DNA from: Mesostigma viride
Taxonomy: Eukaryota; Streptophyta; Mesostigmatophyceae; Mesostigmatales; Mesostigmataceae
Direction of reading: 5' to 3'
DNA: 64,000 nucleotides
NCBI GenBank assembly: GCA_009746045.1
Contig: RPFO01000138.1
Coordinates: 62,001-126,000, forward strand
The notes under the pieces are model-generated. The model did not search any database. It was not told the DNA's origin and saw nothing but the letters and a program-made list of their open reading frames with translations. Made by a program: the position numbers and the translations under genes. Below are positions 10,061 to 20,924 of this stretch, piece after piece (positions within the stretch are counted from its first letter, which is position 1; each line of letters starts with the position of its first letter).

Positions 10061-12034
10061 CATTGAATTGAATTGAATTGTAACATAACTCCGTTGGGAG
10101 TATATGTAGCACATAGCCCTTGAGAGGGGGCATATGGCCTATCATACATCCTAAGCTACTTCCTGCAAGGGTGGGGATGTAAAGGACCCTTGCTCTAGGT
10201 GCACCAGGGCACTTGCATCCCCATGATCTTCAAGCTATGCCCAGCGAAGGGGGAGCCTGTCATGGGGGGGAAGATCAGCATAGCTATACAAAAAGGCTAG
10301 GGCATGGCGTCTCAGCAGAGAGTTACTCCCTGCATGGGCACAACATAGCTAAATAAAGCTAGGCATCATCTGGAGTGTGGCACATCATAGGCACACATGT
10401 ACATGATTAAATAAAGCGTGTGGCTTAGCGAGGATAGTGCCTCTAGGAGGCGTACATGTACATGGCCACGGTCTATCTATTCTACACTACTACTGCTGTA
10501 TTCCCCTAAGCTGGGGCGTCTGGAGTCGTTGGGGCCGCGGGGGTCGCCTGCCAGGGCTTGTGGCCGACGTAGATGGCCGCCCCCTTCCAGTACACCGGCT
10601 GCCCCGCCTTGGTCTGCCGGAGCTGGAGGTAGATGGGCCATAGCTCCCGTCGCCGTTGTTGCTGCGCCAGGGTCAAGTCGTCGTCAAGGGTGAAGAGAGT
10701 CTTCTCGAGCCGCTTGCGGCGTCGGAGAAAAGAAATCTTGTCCGCCGGGGTCTTAAAGGTGAGAAGGAGCGGGGGCGGCCCTGCCTTACCCCGCGCGCGG
10801 GGAAGGCGGTGGGCGACCAGGTCGATCTCACCAGTAAGGCCCATGCGACTAAGAATTTCTCTCTCAAACGCACGTGCAAGCTTCTCGGAATTCTCACCTT
10901 CCTCCATGTCGAGGTTCTTGACAATGACGTTAAGGCTGCGCTTGGCAAGCTCGGCCTCCTCGCGGAGGTCAAGCGTCTGCCGCTGGAGCTGGGCTGCGAC
11001 GGCGGAGGTGGTGGAGGTGGTGTGCTGCTTAAGCATGTCCGCCCAGGTCGTGATGGGAGGAGCATCGCCGGCCAGGCCAGCAGAGGCTGGCTTGGCGGCA
11101 ATGTCCTTCACCGCCTGGGCGGTGAGGCCCGCGGTGTTCTGCAGGACCTCGATAGCGATGGCATTATCCTTAAGACGTTGGTCAATGTCGCGGAGCTGGG
11201 CGGTGATGGAGTCGGTGGAGGCGGAGGGGGGGGGGTGGAGGCGAGGAGGGTGGCGGTGGCGGTGGGGATGGTGGGGAGCTCAGCAGCCAGCGTGCGACCC
11301 ACAGCTGCCACATCTGCAGCTAGGGGCGTCACGTGCTGTGAGATGGTTTCTTGGAGGTGGAGGAGGAAGGTGGATTCGGTCAAGGGGGAGGGGGTCCAGA
11401 GGTCCGTGACAGAGCGGTCAAGGATGGAAAAGAGGGCGGCGAGCTGAAGACGGGGGCGAGACCAGCGGGCCAGGTTCTCAGGTCGGTGAGTAAACCGGCC
11501 GTCAGGTCCAGGGCGGAGGCGGTAATGGCTGTGAAGGCGCTGGCACAGGTCGAAAATGGAGGCGTATGACCCATAAAACACGAGCTCCAGTATCTTGATG
11601 GGTGGCATGTCGAAAAAGCCGGGTCTGGCACCGTCGAAGGTGGAAAATAACCCGTCAACGTCAAAGTCGCGTTCAGACCAGCTTGGTTCGGTTGGGCGGC
11701 TGCGTTTTGGCTCGGGCGAGGCTGAGGGCGAGGCAGGAAGCCCGGGAGGGTGCTGGGCGACAACCAGTGCGCGACTAGGGTCACCACCGCCTTCCGGCCC
11801 TGATGGCGAAGCTGCAGCCGGAGCTGCAGACGTATTTTCATTGCCGAGCGCAGCCGTCAGGCTGCGTTGCGTCGATGGGCGTTTGCTCATCGTATATTGC
11901 GTAATAGCGTCGGAAAATTATATCAGCATGTGCGTCGTAGAAAGACGCGTCGATTGTGATATTCACGGCTAAATTCGGTGCTCAAACGTGAAAGTTATGA
12001 GCTCCGCCGTCAGCCATGGCTACCTCGTGGCTCG
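10061..12034 (-). mobile_element. ORF1-only LINE derivative, subfamily alpha, copy 1
   Basis: From 5' to 3' on the minus strand it has a short leader with CACGAG heptamers, ORF1 (11890 to 10506), a 3' UTR carrying the ACTCC/GGAGT stem-loop, and a terminal (CAATT)n run at 10061-10080. No endonuclease or reverse transcriptase follows. The 3' region resembles that of LINE-B. It is nearly identical to 61506-63493, with different flanks. Confidence 0.8.
10506..11890 (-). pseudogene. LINE ORF1-like RNA-binding protein, frameshifted
   Basis: The N-terminal part (11890-11108) and C-terminal part (11111-10506) match the intact 476-residue ORF1 at 12538-13968. They are separated by a frame change in a run of nine Gs at 11226-11234. 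The C-terminal part has the RRM-like strand SLNVIVKN, then LLLTFKTPADK and FTLDDDLTLAQQQRRREL, which resemble the RRM and C-terminal domains of L1 ORF1p. The same G run and break occur in the copy at 61950-63334. Confidence 0.75.
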
Positions 12035-12393
12035 AGTGGGATGGGCTGGACATACATGTTGTTATTGACGTCTTGACGGATATTGACGTCTTGGGGTGAC
12101 TTCCACTATATCTTCTTTGGGGAATTCAGAGATCCCGGTCCCCCAACATGGACATGAGACTAATTAAAATCAATTAAGGGGAGGTGGCACCCCAAAACCC
12201 AAAAAATCTGACATATGCTAATATCACTTGAAATTCATTTGCACAATGCTGAATTATGATTGGGGGCACTAAATAACATCTCTAGTGAGTTGTCCATGCA
12301 CTTGTTGGGGGTACTACCCCCATATATACGCCAATAATGCGCTATAAATAGCAAAAGACGCTAATTAGGGCTGAGTATGCCCCAGCCCGAGAG
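12035..12393. other. Spacer between two head-to-head ORF1-only elements
   Basis: About 360 bp of AT-richer sequence. A 14-bp near-repeat (TATTGACGTCTTG) occurs at 12062-12095. No ORF or RNA gene seen. Confidence 0.5.
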
Positions 12394-14389
12394 CTACGAG
12401 CCACGAGGTTGCCATGGCTGTCGGAGCTCATAACTTTCACGTTTGAGCACCGAATTCAGCTGTGAATATCACAATCGCTTCGTCTTTCTTAGACGCACAT
12501 GCTGATATAATTTTCCGAAGCTATAACGCACTATACGATGAGCAAACGCCTCTCGACGCAACGCAGCCTGGCGGCTGCGCTCAGCAATGAAAATACGTCT
12601 GCAGCCCCGGCTGCAGCTTCGCCAACCGGCCCAGAAGGCAGCGGCGCCACTAGCCAAGCTCTAGTGGTCGCCCAGCCCCCTGCTGAGCCCGCCTCGCCCG
12701 CAGCGTCGCCTGAACCCAAGCGCAGTCGCTCTGCCGAGCCGAGTTGGACAGAGCTCGACTTTGTCGCCGAAGCCAGCCAGCCCGGCTTCCTTGACACGCT
12801 TAACCCGGAACGCATCCTGGTCTGCGTGTTTTATGGAACGCACGCCTCGCTTCTTGCACTATGCAAGCAGCTCTTCAACCAAGGTCGCCTCTTTGACCCT
12901 CGCTGGGTTCGTCTCGCCTCTTTCGACATCATTCCCAGCCTCCACCGCCCCTTCCTCCAGCAATTCGCTCTCTTTTCCCTCCTTGGACGCTCCATCGGGG
13001 AGCTTTGGCCCCCCAAGCCTCTCACCACCACCTTAACCGAATCCTCCCTCCGCTCACTCCTTAAGGAGGTCCTCGAGGAGCACGTGGACCCCATTGCTGC
13101 AGATGTGGCGGCCATCGGCGGCACGCTGACTGCCGAGCTTCCCCTCCTTTCCACCGCCACCTCCACCATCTCCACCGCCACCTCCACCCTCCTCGCCTCC
13201 TCCACCGCCACCACCTCCACCTCCGACGCCATCACCGCCCAGCTCCGTGACATCGACCAGCGTCTTAAGGACAACGCCATCGCTATCGAGGTTCTGCAGA
13301 ACACGGCAGGCCTCACCGCCCAGGCGGTGAAGGACATTGCCGCCAAGCCAGCCCCGGCTGGCCTGGCCGGCGATGCTCCTCCCATCACCACCTGGGCGGA
13401 CATGCTTAAGCAACATACCACCTCCACCACCTCCGCCGTCGCAGCCCAGCTCCAACGGCAGACGCTTGACCTCCGCGAGGAGGCCGAGCTCGCCCAGCGC
13501 AGCCTCAACGTCATTGTCAAGAACTTCACCATGGAGGAAGGTGAGACTTCCGAGAAGCTTTTGCGTGCGTTTGAGCGAGAAATCCTTGGTCGCATGGGCC
13601 TTATCGGTGAGATCGCGCTGGCCGCCCACCGCCTTCCCCGCGCACGGGGTAAGGCAGGGCCGCCCCCGCTCCTTCTCACCTTTAAGACCCCGGCGGACAA
13701 GATTTCTTTTCTCAGACGCCGCAAGCGGCTCGAGAAGACTCTCTTCACCCTTGATGACGACCTGACCCTGGCGCAGCAACAACGGCGACGGGAGCTATGG
13801 CCGACCTACCTCCAGCTCCGGCAGACCAAGGCGGGCCAGCCGGTGTACTGGAAGGGGGCGGCCATCTACGTCGGCCACAAGCCCTGGCAGGCGACCCCCC
13901 CCCCCCGCGGCCCCAGCGACTCCAGACGCCCCAGCTTAGGGGAATACAGCAGTAGTAGTGCAGAATAGATAGACCGTGGCCATGTACATGTACGCCTCCT
14001 AGAGGCACTATCCTAGCTAAGCCACGCGCTTTCCTTAATCATGTACATGTGTGCCTATGATGAGCCACACCCCAGATGATGCCTAGCTTTATTTAGTTAT
14101 GTTGTGCCCATGCAGGGAGTAACTCTCTGCTGAGACGCCATGCCCTAGCTTCTTTGTATAGCTATGCTGCTCTTCCCCCCCATGACAGGCTCCCCCTTCG
14201 CTGGGCATAGCTTGAAGATCATGGGGATGCAAGTGCCCTGGTGCACCTAGAGCAAGGGTCCTTTACATCCCCACCCTTGCAGGAAGTAGCTTAGGATGTA
14301 TGATAGGCCATATGCCCCCCTCTCAAGGGCTGTGTGCTACATATACTCCCAACGGAGTTATGTTACAATTCAATTCAATTCAATTCAAT
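12394..14389 (+). mobile_element. ORF1-only LINE derivative, subfamily alpha, copy 2 (intact ORF)
   Basis: The leader begins with CTACGAGCCACGAGG and contains the CATAACTTTCACGTTTGAG and GATATAATTTTCCG blocks shared with all related elements. One ORF is followed by a 3' UTR that mirrors copy 1 and ends in the stem-loop and (CAATT)n at 14366-14389. It faces copy 1 head to head, giving a roughly 2-kb inverted repeat. Confidence 0.8.
12538..13968 (+). CDS. LINE ORF1-like RNA-binding protein, intact (476 aa)
   Basis: Starts at ATG (MSKRLSTQRSL) and is open to TAG. Layout: a disordered Ala/Pro/Ser-rich N-terminus with KRSR (1-70), an alpha-helical region (75-190), a Ser/Thr repeat stretch (about 205-235), a possible coiled coil (240-330), then an RRM-like fold beginning SLNVIVKN and a basic C-terminal domain (FLRRRKRLEKT, DDLTLAQQQRRREL, VYWKGAAIYVGHKPW). 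By family knowledge such proteins coat LINE RNA and chaperone strand annealing. No catalytic domain is present, so the element must borrow reverse transcriptase, probably from LINE-B. Assignment to the L1 ORF1 family is by motif resemblance, not by search. Confidence 0.75.
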   Translation: MSKRLSTQRSLAAALSNENTSAAPAAASPTGPEGSGATSQALVVAQPPAEPASPAASPEPKRSRSAEPSWTELDFVAEASQPGFLDTLNPERILVCVFYGTHASLLALCKQLFNQGRLFDPRWVRLASFDIIPSLHRPFLQQFALFSLLGRSIGELWPPKPLTTTLTESSLRSLLKEVLEEHVDPIAADVAAIGGTLTAELPLLSTATSTISTATSTLLASSTATTSTSDAITAQLRDIDQRLKDNAIAIEVLQNTAGLTAQAVKDIAAKPAPAGLAGDAPPITTWADMLKQHTTSTTSAVAAQLQRQTLDLREEAELAQRSLNVIVKNFTMEEGETSEKLLRAFEREILGRMGLIGEIALAAHRLPRARGKAGPPPLLLTFKTPADKISFLRRRKRLEKTLFTLDDDLTLAQQQRRRELWPTYLQLRQTKAGQPVYWKGAAIYVGHKPWQATPPPRGPSDSRRPSLGEYSSSSAE

Positions 14390-14718
14390 GCCCCAGCCAA
14401 TGCACTTATTTGTTGGCTACCAAAAATCAAGGTCATATAGTTCCCTGAGTTTGTAGCTTGCTGAGCTATTTACATCATGGAAATGGCAAAACCTTGAACA
14501 GTTATTAATTTTCCCGCAAAACAGGTCATTTTTTACCGGACATTGGGAATATACATATCATAAACACTTCCGATAAGGCCACAAAATCAACAAAAATTCC
14601 GGCTAACAGGGGGACAGCAGTGTTCCAAGTCCCAGGTCATTCCGACAAGGCTAGCTCAAGTTATTGCGTCAGACGTGTTTTAAAAAAAATGCCCGCTAAA
14701 ACAGAAAATGTCACTATA

Positions 14719-14997
14719 TCAGCCCTTGTAAGCATCCTGCACAAGGCAGGCAGGGCAAAACCAATCCCCCTTGGGCTCCTTAGTCAACGGGGGGTCAGCG
14801 CAGCACCCATGCAGTCCTCCCTTGCACCCGAATGTGCTGCACAGCAGGAAAGGGACACCGTCAATTTCATCCGGGGAAGCACATGCAAGGCAAGGAATAT
14901 TATCAACATCATTCTCATCATCACTACTACCTTCCCCATCGTCCCCCTGCCCCTCCCTTTGCATCACGTCGTGGCAGCCACCCTTAACACAGGTCAT
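14719..14997 (-). pseudogene. Orphan PHD-finger exon
   Basis: The 92-codon minus-strand frame contains a complete C4-H-C3 pattern: CLAC, CSTFGC, HGCC and FCPAC, with the typical DWFCPAC end. Before it is an acidic stretch (SSDDENDVDN). PHD fingers read histone H3 tails. No adjoining exons were recognised. Similar 35-40-bp sequences (CAGGTCATTCCGACAAG) flank it at 14632-14670 and 14991-15030, so it may be a captured or transposed fragment rather than part of a live gene. Confidence 0.55.
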
Positions 14998-15080
14998 TCC
15001 GACAAGTCTTGCTCAAGTAATAAGGTTATGCGTGCTAAAACCTGAACATAAGCTTAAGGGGGGTTTCTTTGTATATGGCC

Positions 15081-15773
15081 ACTTAGGCATGTGTAGTACT
15101 CCTACACACAGATCTCGAGTGATTTATCTAGTACCAAATCCGAAAGGCTTGCATCACTCCCCGGACAGGAGAACTTTTGCGGATGACTGTAGGTGTAAGT
15201 TGGCGATGCCATGGTAACCGGAGACGTCCGTCCTATAGTCAGCAAAATTGGTGCGAGAGGTCCCCAGTTCGATTCCGGTCGGATTCATTTGCAGATCGCG
15301 TTTTCCGCGTTTTCCGCGGCCCGGCACTGAACGCAAAGGTTTTCACCTTTGCGGAGTGTCTGATCAGAATATACGCTTGGCTGATTTCGATAGTACCGGC
15401 TACGCCCCCTTCTAAAGAAGGATTCAGCCGTGTTCAGCCCGTCTCACGGTGCGAGACTGAACAAGTCTCGCGTGCAGACACGTGTGTAGTACTCCTACAC
15501 ACAGATCTCGAGTGATTTATCTAGTACCAAATCCGAAAGGCTTGCATCACTCCCCGGACAGGAGAACTTTTGCGGATGACTGTAGGTGTAAGTTGGCGAT
15601 GCCATGGTAACCGGAGACGTCCGTCCTATAGTCAGCAAAATTGGTGCGAGAGGTCCCCAGTTCGATTCCGGTCGGATTCATTTGCAGATCGCGTTTTCCG
15701 CGTTTTCCGCGGCCCGGCACTGAACGCAAAGGTTTTCACCTTTGCGGAGTGTCTGATCAGAAACTTAGGCATG
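15081..15773. mobile_element. Dimeric short retroelement with 11-bp target duplication
   Basis: Two 278-bp units that read as identical (15092-15369 and 15485-15762) flank a 115-bp spacer, and the whole is flanked by ACTTAGGCATG at 15081-15091 and 15763-15773. Each unit holds a tRNA B-box-like AGTTCGATTCC preceded by a possible A-box (TAGTCAGC) about 35 bp away. It ends with a CGCAAAGG/CCTTTGCG hairpin and CTGATCAGAA. The long target duplication favours a SINE dimer; direct repeats around a short core also fit a terminal-repeat miniature element (TRIM) or a Penelope-type arrangement. A fragment of the unit's 3' end recurs at 60080-60145. Confidence 0.7.
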
Positions 15774-18050
15774 CTGTTTTCCATCCAAAAAGCCAGAAAG
15801 CATGCCCCACTCGATCACAAAACATAAGCAAACGGCTAGGCACCACATCTTCCCTCATCTGCCCTCGGCATGGCCAACCTTGCCAGCGCAAGCATAGCAA
15901 CACGATCGCTAGGCATACATGCCAAGAGAGCATACACTATACTCTACCCAAGGTTACCTTGTAAACTTCATGCTAAGAACTCAGCAAATCTATGATCAAA
16001 AGCACATATAATTAACTCTAGCACACTGATGACGACACATGCTCAAGGTTGGGGGTCACTGTGGCACGCACTGATGGGTTTCCTAGACGACCACTCACTA
16101 CCTGACAAGGCGCTAAGGACCACTCAGAAAGCAAGTAAACACAATCACACTTTACATGCCATCAACATGGATCAAATCCATGCTGAATATGTTGTGAAGT
16201 ACAAAGGGGTGGCCACGCACCTCATACTCCTTCACCGTCCCTCGAGCATGGCCAGACTTATAAGTACGTGAATAGCAATAATGATGATGGCACTCACATG
16301 CATTACCAGCATTTTCTATGTTTCTCCCACGTTAGATTGTAAGGGTTATGCCAACCAAGCTTACCAACACAGCAACAACTCCTTAACTGCACTACCCGAC
16401 ATGGGCAACAAACTGGAACTATGGAGGGCAAGGAACCAAGGAGATCATGGCATACAAAGCTTGTATGCAGTCAACCATGTTAACCATGGTTGGCTCAGCA
16501 ACATTGCTGTCTTGTCACATCATCATAACAAGGAAAGCTCAAATAAACCAATGATGGCAGCTATCTACATGCAGTCACACGAATGCAATATCTCCAACAT
16601 GATGGTCGATTTCAAAAATTCCTTCCCTGCACGATAAAATGCAAAGAAACCAGTGGCGGCCGTTCAGCTTCTGACCGCTGTGATGCCGCTGCGAGGAAAG
16701 GGTGCGTCACTATCACACAACAAGAAGCGTCCATACGCACAACATCCTTGCCAGAACACGTGCTATGAAATCCCTTACGCCTTCCCTAGGATCTATCGGC
16801 TGAGACTAAAGCGGATTTGATCAAGACATCAACGAAAACAAGCTAAAGCTGCCAGGTATTCGTCAACACGACGGCACGCAACGGAGAGTTAACTGGCGGA
16901 AACTGACCAAAACGAACGCAAAAAACTTCGAACGATGAGCTCTTCGAAGAAAGAACTGATAGTAGATAACAGTCGCCACAAATCTATACCTTGCCCTCGT
17001 AGATCCCTCGCCCAGGCGCGCAACAACGGCCGTTCTTCCATGGAAGGTTCCGACATGCACTGCGCAGGCCTGAAAAAATACTTACAGAGAATGGCCGAAA
17101 ATGTAGCAAAAAGCACCCGTTCGGTTTAGAATTCGATGCTACCGATATGAATGCATCCTTCACGGTCAAAAAGACCCCCAAAACTGAGAATTTACTGCCG
17201 CAATCACGAATTCTATTTTATTCCGCGCGACCAAAAAATGCAGATTACCCCCCATGCCGATGGCAGTAAAAGAAAGCAGCGATATTGTAAACCAGCCACT
17301 TGCCGCCGCAATCCAACATCATTAAATCATCGTCTTCAACATCCAATCATTTTTTTTGCATTTCTCTAGCCCTACATTGCTAGTTTCGCCTAAACGCAGT
17401 CGCCATGGCCACTTCCGCAAGTGGTGCGCGCACGGAGCACCCACTTTTCACGGTACGGCCGGTGCCGCGAATTTTTTCGCGCGGAAAATATTCGGCGCGC
17501 CACGTCCCCTTAATCAATGTCATGAATAGAGCGCGTTCATGACGTTCAGTCATGAACAGAGCCCTAACCTTAAACACATAAGAAAACAATTATGGCGGGC
17601 CATGTGACTTGGAATGTAAGAAGCTTAGCCCCCAAACATATTGTTGTCTCACGTAATGAATCACTTGCTGATCAACAAATCGATGGTTATCTCATAGGCA
17701 CAATGTACCTCTGACCATCATTGCTGGCCCATGCATGCATGCACCAATGGCAGCCTACATGACACATACATCGCTTATTTGCCATGTAAAAAATGCGACA
17801 AAGTGTCCATATAGGTACTCATAGATTAGCACAAATTCCTTAGCACGATGTGGACAACTTTACTTAACGGTGAAAGCCTGTCTCGCCCTTATTGCCTTGA
17901 GGGTTCCCGGCGATAGGTCCTGTCTGTTGGTCGACATTTTTCTTTTGCAGCTGGCCATCGTCGGTAGGTATGAATGATCTCGATGCTAGCAATTACGATG
18001 ATGATACCCGAGGTAGTCTATACCTGGGATCGAGAGCTTCTTCTTGTATG
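15774..18050. other. No gene recognised
   Basis: Moderately AT-rich sequence with short ORFs only (for example 16029-16271, 16281-16637 and 17380-17589), none with a domain, splice-consistent partner or biased composition. No RNA gene was seen. Confidence 0.5.
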
Positions 18051-18061
18051 GCAATGCCGGC

Positions 18062-18590
18062 AGGGCGATGACGGTGACGGCCGTCACCGTCATCGCTCTC
18101 GACGGGCGTGATGAAAAGTACCTGGTTGATAGGCGGCAGCTATTCACAATATAGGCCGTTTTTTATTACTCCGAATAAAGAGTTAAGAGGTTGGCCCTCG
18201 GCAGGGCGATGACGGGGCGCTGACGGGGCGATGACGGGGCGATGACGGGGCGTTCACGCGCGTGATTAATAGAACCTGTTTGATAGGCAGCGGCTATTGG
18301 TAATATACTTTGTTGATTAAGAGAAGAGTTTAGATGTTGGCCCGTCGAGGGCGATGACGGTGACGAGCGTCACCGTCATCGCCCTCGACGGGCGTGATGA
18401 AAAGCCCATGTTTTATATGCGGTAGCTATTGGTAGTCCGTAGTATATAGGTCGTTGACTATCACTCCGAATAAAGAGTTAACAGGTTAAGGCCCTCGGCC
18501 GGGCGATGACGGGGCGATGACGGGGCGTTGACGCTCGTGATGAATAGGACCTGTTTGATAGGCGGCGGCTATTGCTAATATATAGGTCGG
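18062..18590. repeat. Minisatellite with palindromic cores, about four units of 140-155 bp
   Basis: Units share GGCGATGACGG, TGATGAAAAG or TGATGAATAG, TTGATAGGCGGC and CTCCGAATAAAGAGTTAA. Two units carry near-perfect palindromes (GATGACGGTGACGGCCGTCACCGTCATC at 18067-18094 is one, described here by position; the second is at 18351-18379). The two alternate units instead have short direct repeats of GATGACGGGGC. Confidence 0.75.
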
Positions 18591-18595
18591 ATATT

Positions 18596-19000
18596 TGTGT
18601 ACCACCCCCCTCCTTCCCGCGGCAGGTACGCAGCGACCCGCTGTTGTCCTGGCTGCAATTGTGTATCACTTGTACGGTATTTGTGTATCACTTGTACGGT
18701 ATTTGTGTATCACTTGTCCTCCTTCCCACGGCAGGTACGCAGCGACCCGCTGTTGTCCTGGCTGCAATTGTGTATCACTTGTACGGTATTTGTGTATCAC
18801 TTGTACGGTATTTGTGTATCACTTGTCCTCCTTCCCACGGCAGGTACGCAGCGACCCGCTGTTGTCCTGGCTGCAATTGTGTATCACTTGTACGGTATTT
18901 GTGTACCACCCCCCTCCTTCCCACGGCAGGTACGCAGCGCCCGGCTGTTGTCCTGGCTGCAGTTGTGTACCACCTGTACGGTATTTGTGTACCACCACCC
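18596..19000. repeat. Higher-order minisatellite (about 110-bp units built on 21-22-bp subunits)
   Basis: GTGTATCACTTGTACGGTAT subunits repeat one to three times, followed by a CGGCAGGTACGCAGCGACCC block. The pattern occurs four times with decreasing regularity. All three forward frames are open, so the long ORFs here are repeat artefacts. Confidence 0.85.
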
Positions 19001-19083
19001 TCCATGGCCCATGCAGCCCGGCCCGGCATCGTGCCGTCGCCGACCCGACAACGTTTTCTCGAACAACACGAATTTGAATTTTA

Positions 19084-19983
19084 GGGACTGGAGCGGCTGG
19101 CACGCTAGCGGCACGACCAACGGAACAAGAGAACCGAGAAACTGTGGCCGCCAGGAGGATAAAGGTTTCAAGGCGCATGCGTTTGAGGCTAGCCAGAACC
19201 GAATGCGAGGTTTTACTTTATCAAACCGATGTATATCAATGTGGCCAGAATTCTTTTCCAGTTGCGGGGTCGTGTGTCGCCAATTTGTTGTTGGGCCGGG
19301 CACTTTAATCGTGATTGCAAGAAGTCAGTTCACGACGCCGTTAGCGTGGCATTTATGTACAGCAATTCATCGTTCGGCTTCTTTATCCTATCGGCAACTC
19401 CTCACGACGTGTGAGCGTGAGTCGGTTGTCGTGTGAATGGACACTTTCTGGGAAAGTAAGTCACTAGAGTGCCAATTTCACCGATCGCAAAACATTTACC
19501 CAGTTTGGGCAGATAGACCTGGCTAAATACGAGGGCGAGCGGAAGTAATTGTTGATGCATAGCCATCTGCTTCCTGCGCTTTGTAATTGTAATGAGTTGT
19601 TCGCAAATTGGCGTCTCTAGCGGTTACTCCTCTGTGCACAGCTGGCGACCAAGAAGACTTCATTGGCAGCCGGACTGCGGATGCGCGTCGTTGGAATATT
19701 AGCAACGTTAACATGTTTGCTGCGTTTTTTGTGAAGCTTGTCTAGCCGACTGCATTTGGGAGACTTGGCAAGGTTGCCTCCAATCGTTGAAGTCACAACC
19801 TGGGTGTCAATTCACGTTTACTAGCCACGGTCATAGTAACATTCTAATGGCATTTGTCCCAGTTTCAACATGGGTTTTCACTCTGATCTGATGGAGTGAA
19901 GGGCCTAGCTCCGTGGTTTTGTGTCATTGTAGCAGTTTAGTCGCCTGCTAACGTAGTGAATCTTCCATCCCACCTCTCCCACC
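19084..19983. other. No gene recognised
   Basis: Unique sequence between minisatellite and CT tract. Short ORFs only. No splice-consistent exon or RNA gene seen. Confidence 0.45.
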
Positions 19984-19999
19984 CCCACCCGCACTTCTC

Positions 20000-20192
<193 letters not shown>

Positions 20193-20348
20193 TCCCACCC
20201 CCCGCTCTCTTGTCCCTCCCGCACCCCTCCTCTCTCTTTCCCTTTTCCTTGGCTGTTGAGAAGGACTGGGGTGAAAACTCCAGACCGTTGGTGGCTGCCT
20301 TCAAGCAGGAAGTTTCAAGGATCAACAAGTTTTTGTGAGCTGTCTGAT

Positions 20349-20915
20349 ATGGTCACTGCTGCGACAAAGGTGAGTTATCTTGTTTTTCATGTAATTTTTT
20401 TGCTGTAGCTAGGTAAGCCGGCCATTTTGTACTCCCCTTTCTTTTGCTCTCACGATTTATTCTTGTTGTGGTTTATATGGTCCCGTTAAGTGGCATGCAT
20501 TATCATTATCCACATTAGTGTGAGAAACCATCCGCAGTGTTGTAGCTTGCATCTATAACAACAGTTTTTGCTGCCGCCGCCACTGCTATTACCAACATTA
20601 AGTCATTCTTGCTTTCTAAGCACTCTTTTTCCTCTTAGGCTGTTGGTTGGGATACCAGCCACCCTTGCACGCATAAATTCAAGCACCGGGTGCATGTGAA
20701 AACACAACCAAGGCAAGAATGTCCCCCTCTCGCAATATCCCACCCACGCAACGCACCCAATGCAGCAAGAATGGGACCACCTTGTTGCCATGAGCTCTAG
20801 CACCGTTGCCACCCCTAGCTTTCTACTGTTCCCGTCCATCCTTATTTACACTGGCTGCTTTGCTTGCATTTCTGGCTCAGTGCCAGTTTGCACTTGCTAG
20901 CTTGCTAAGACAATA
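20349..20915 (+). other. Possible first exon, then no gene recognised
   Basis: ATG at 20349 is followed by seven codons and a GTGAGT donor at 20370, which could be the start of a gene lying downstream of the CT tract. No downstream exon could be joined to it. The rest holds no recognisable feature. Confidence 0.2.
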
Positions 20916-20924
20916 ATGCAGCTT

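Noticed and set aside
15320..15369. Helitron 3' end (hairpin then CTGA)
   Set aside because: The second family member at 60145 does not keep the CTRR end, and the 11-bp target duplication is not a Helitron trait.
15092..15762. tRNA gene in the 278-bp unit
   Set aside because: A B-box-like segment is present but the T stem is imperfect and no complete cloverleaf can be folded.
15092..15762. Hammerhead ribozyme (retrozyme)
   Set aside because: No CTGATGA core paired with GAAA was found on either strand.
18572..19436. Three overlapping forward ORFs up to 279 codons
   Set aside because: Open frames follow from the minisatellite period; there is no protein-like variation between frames.
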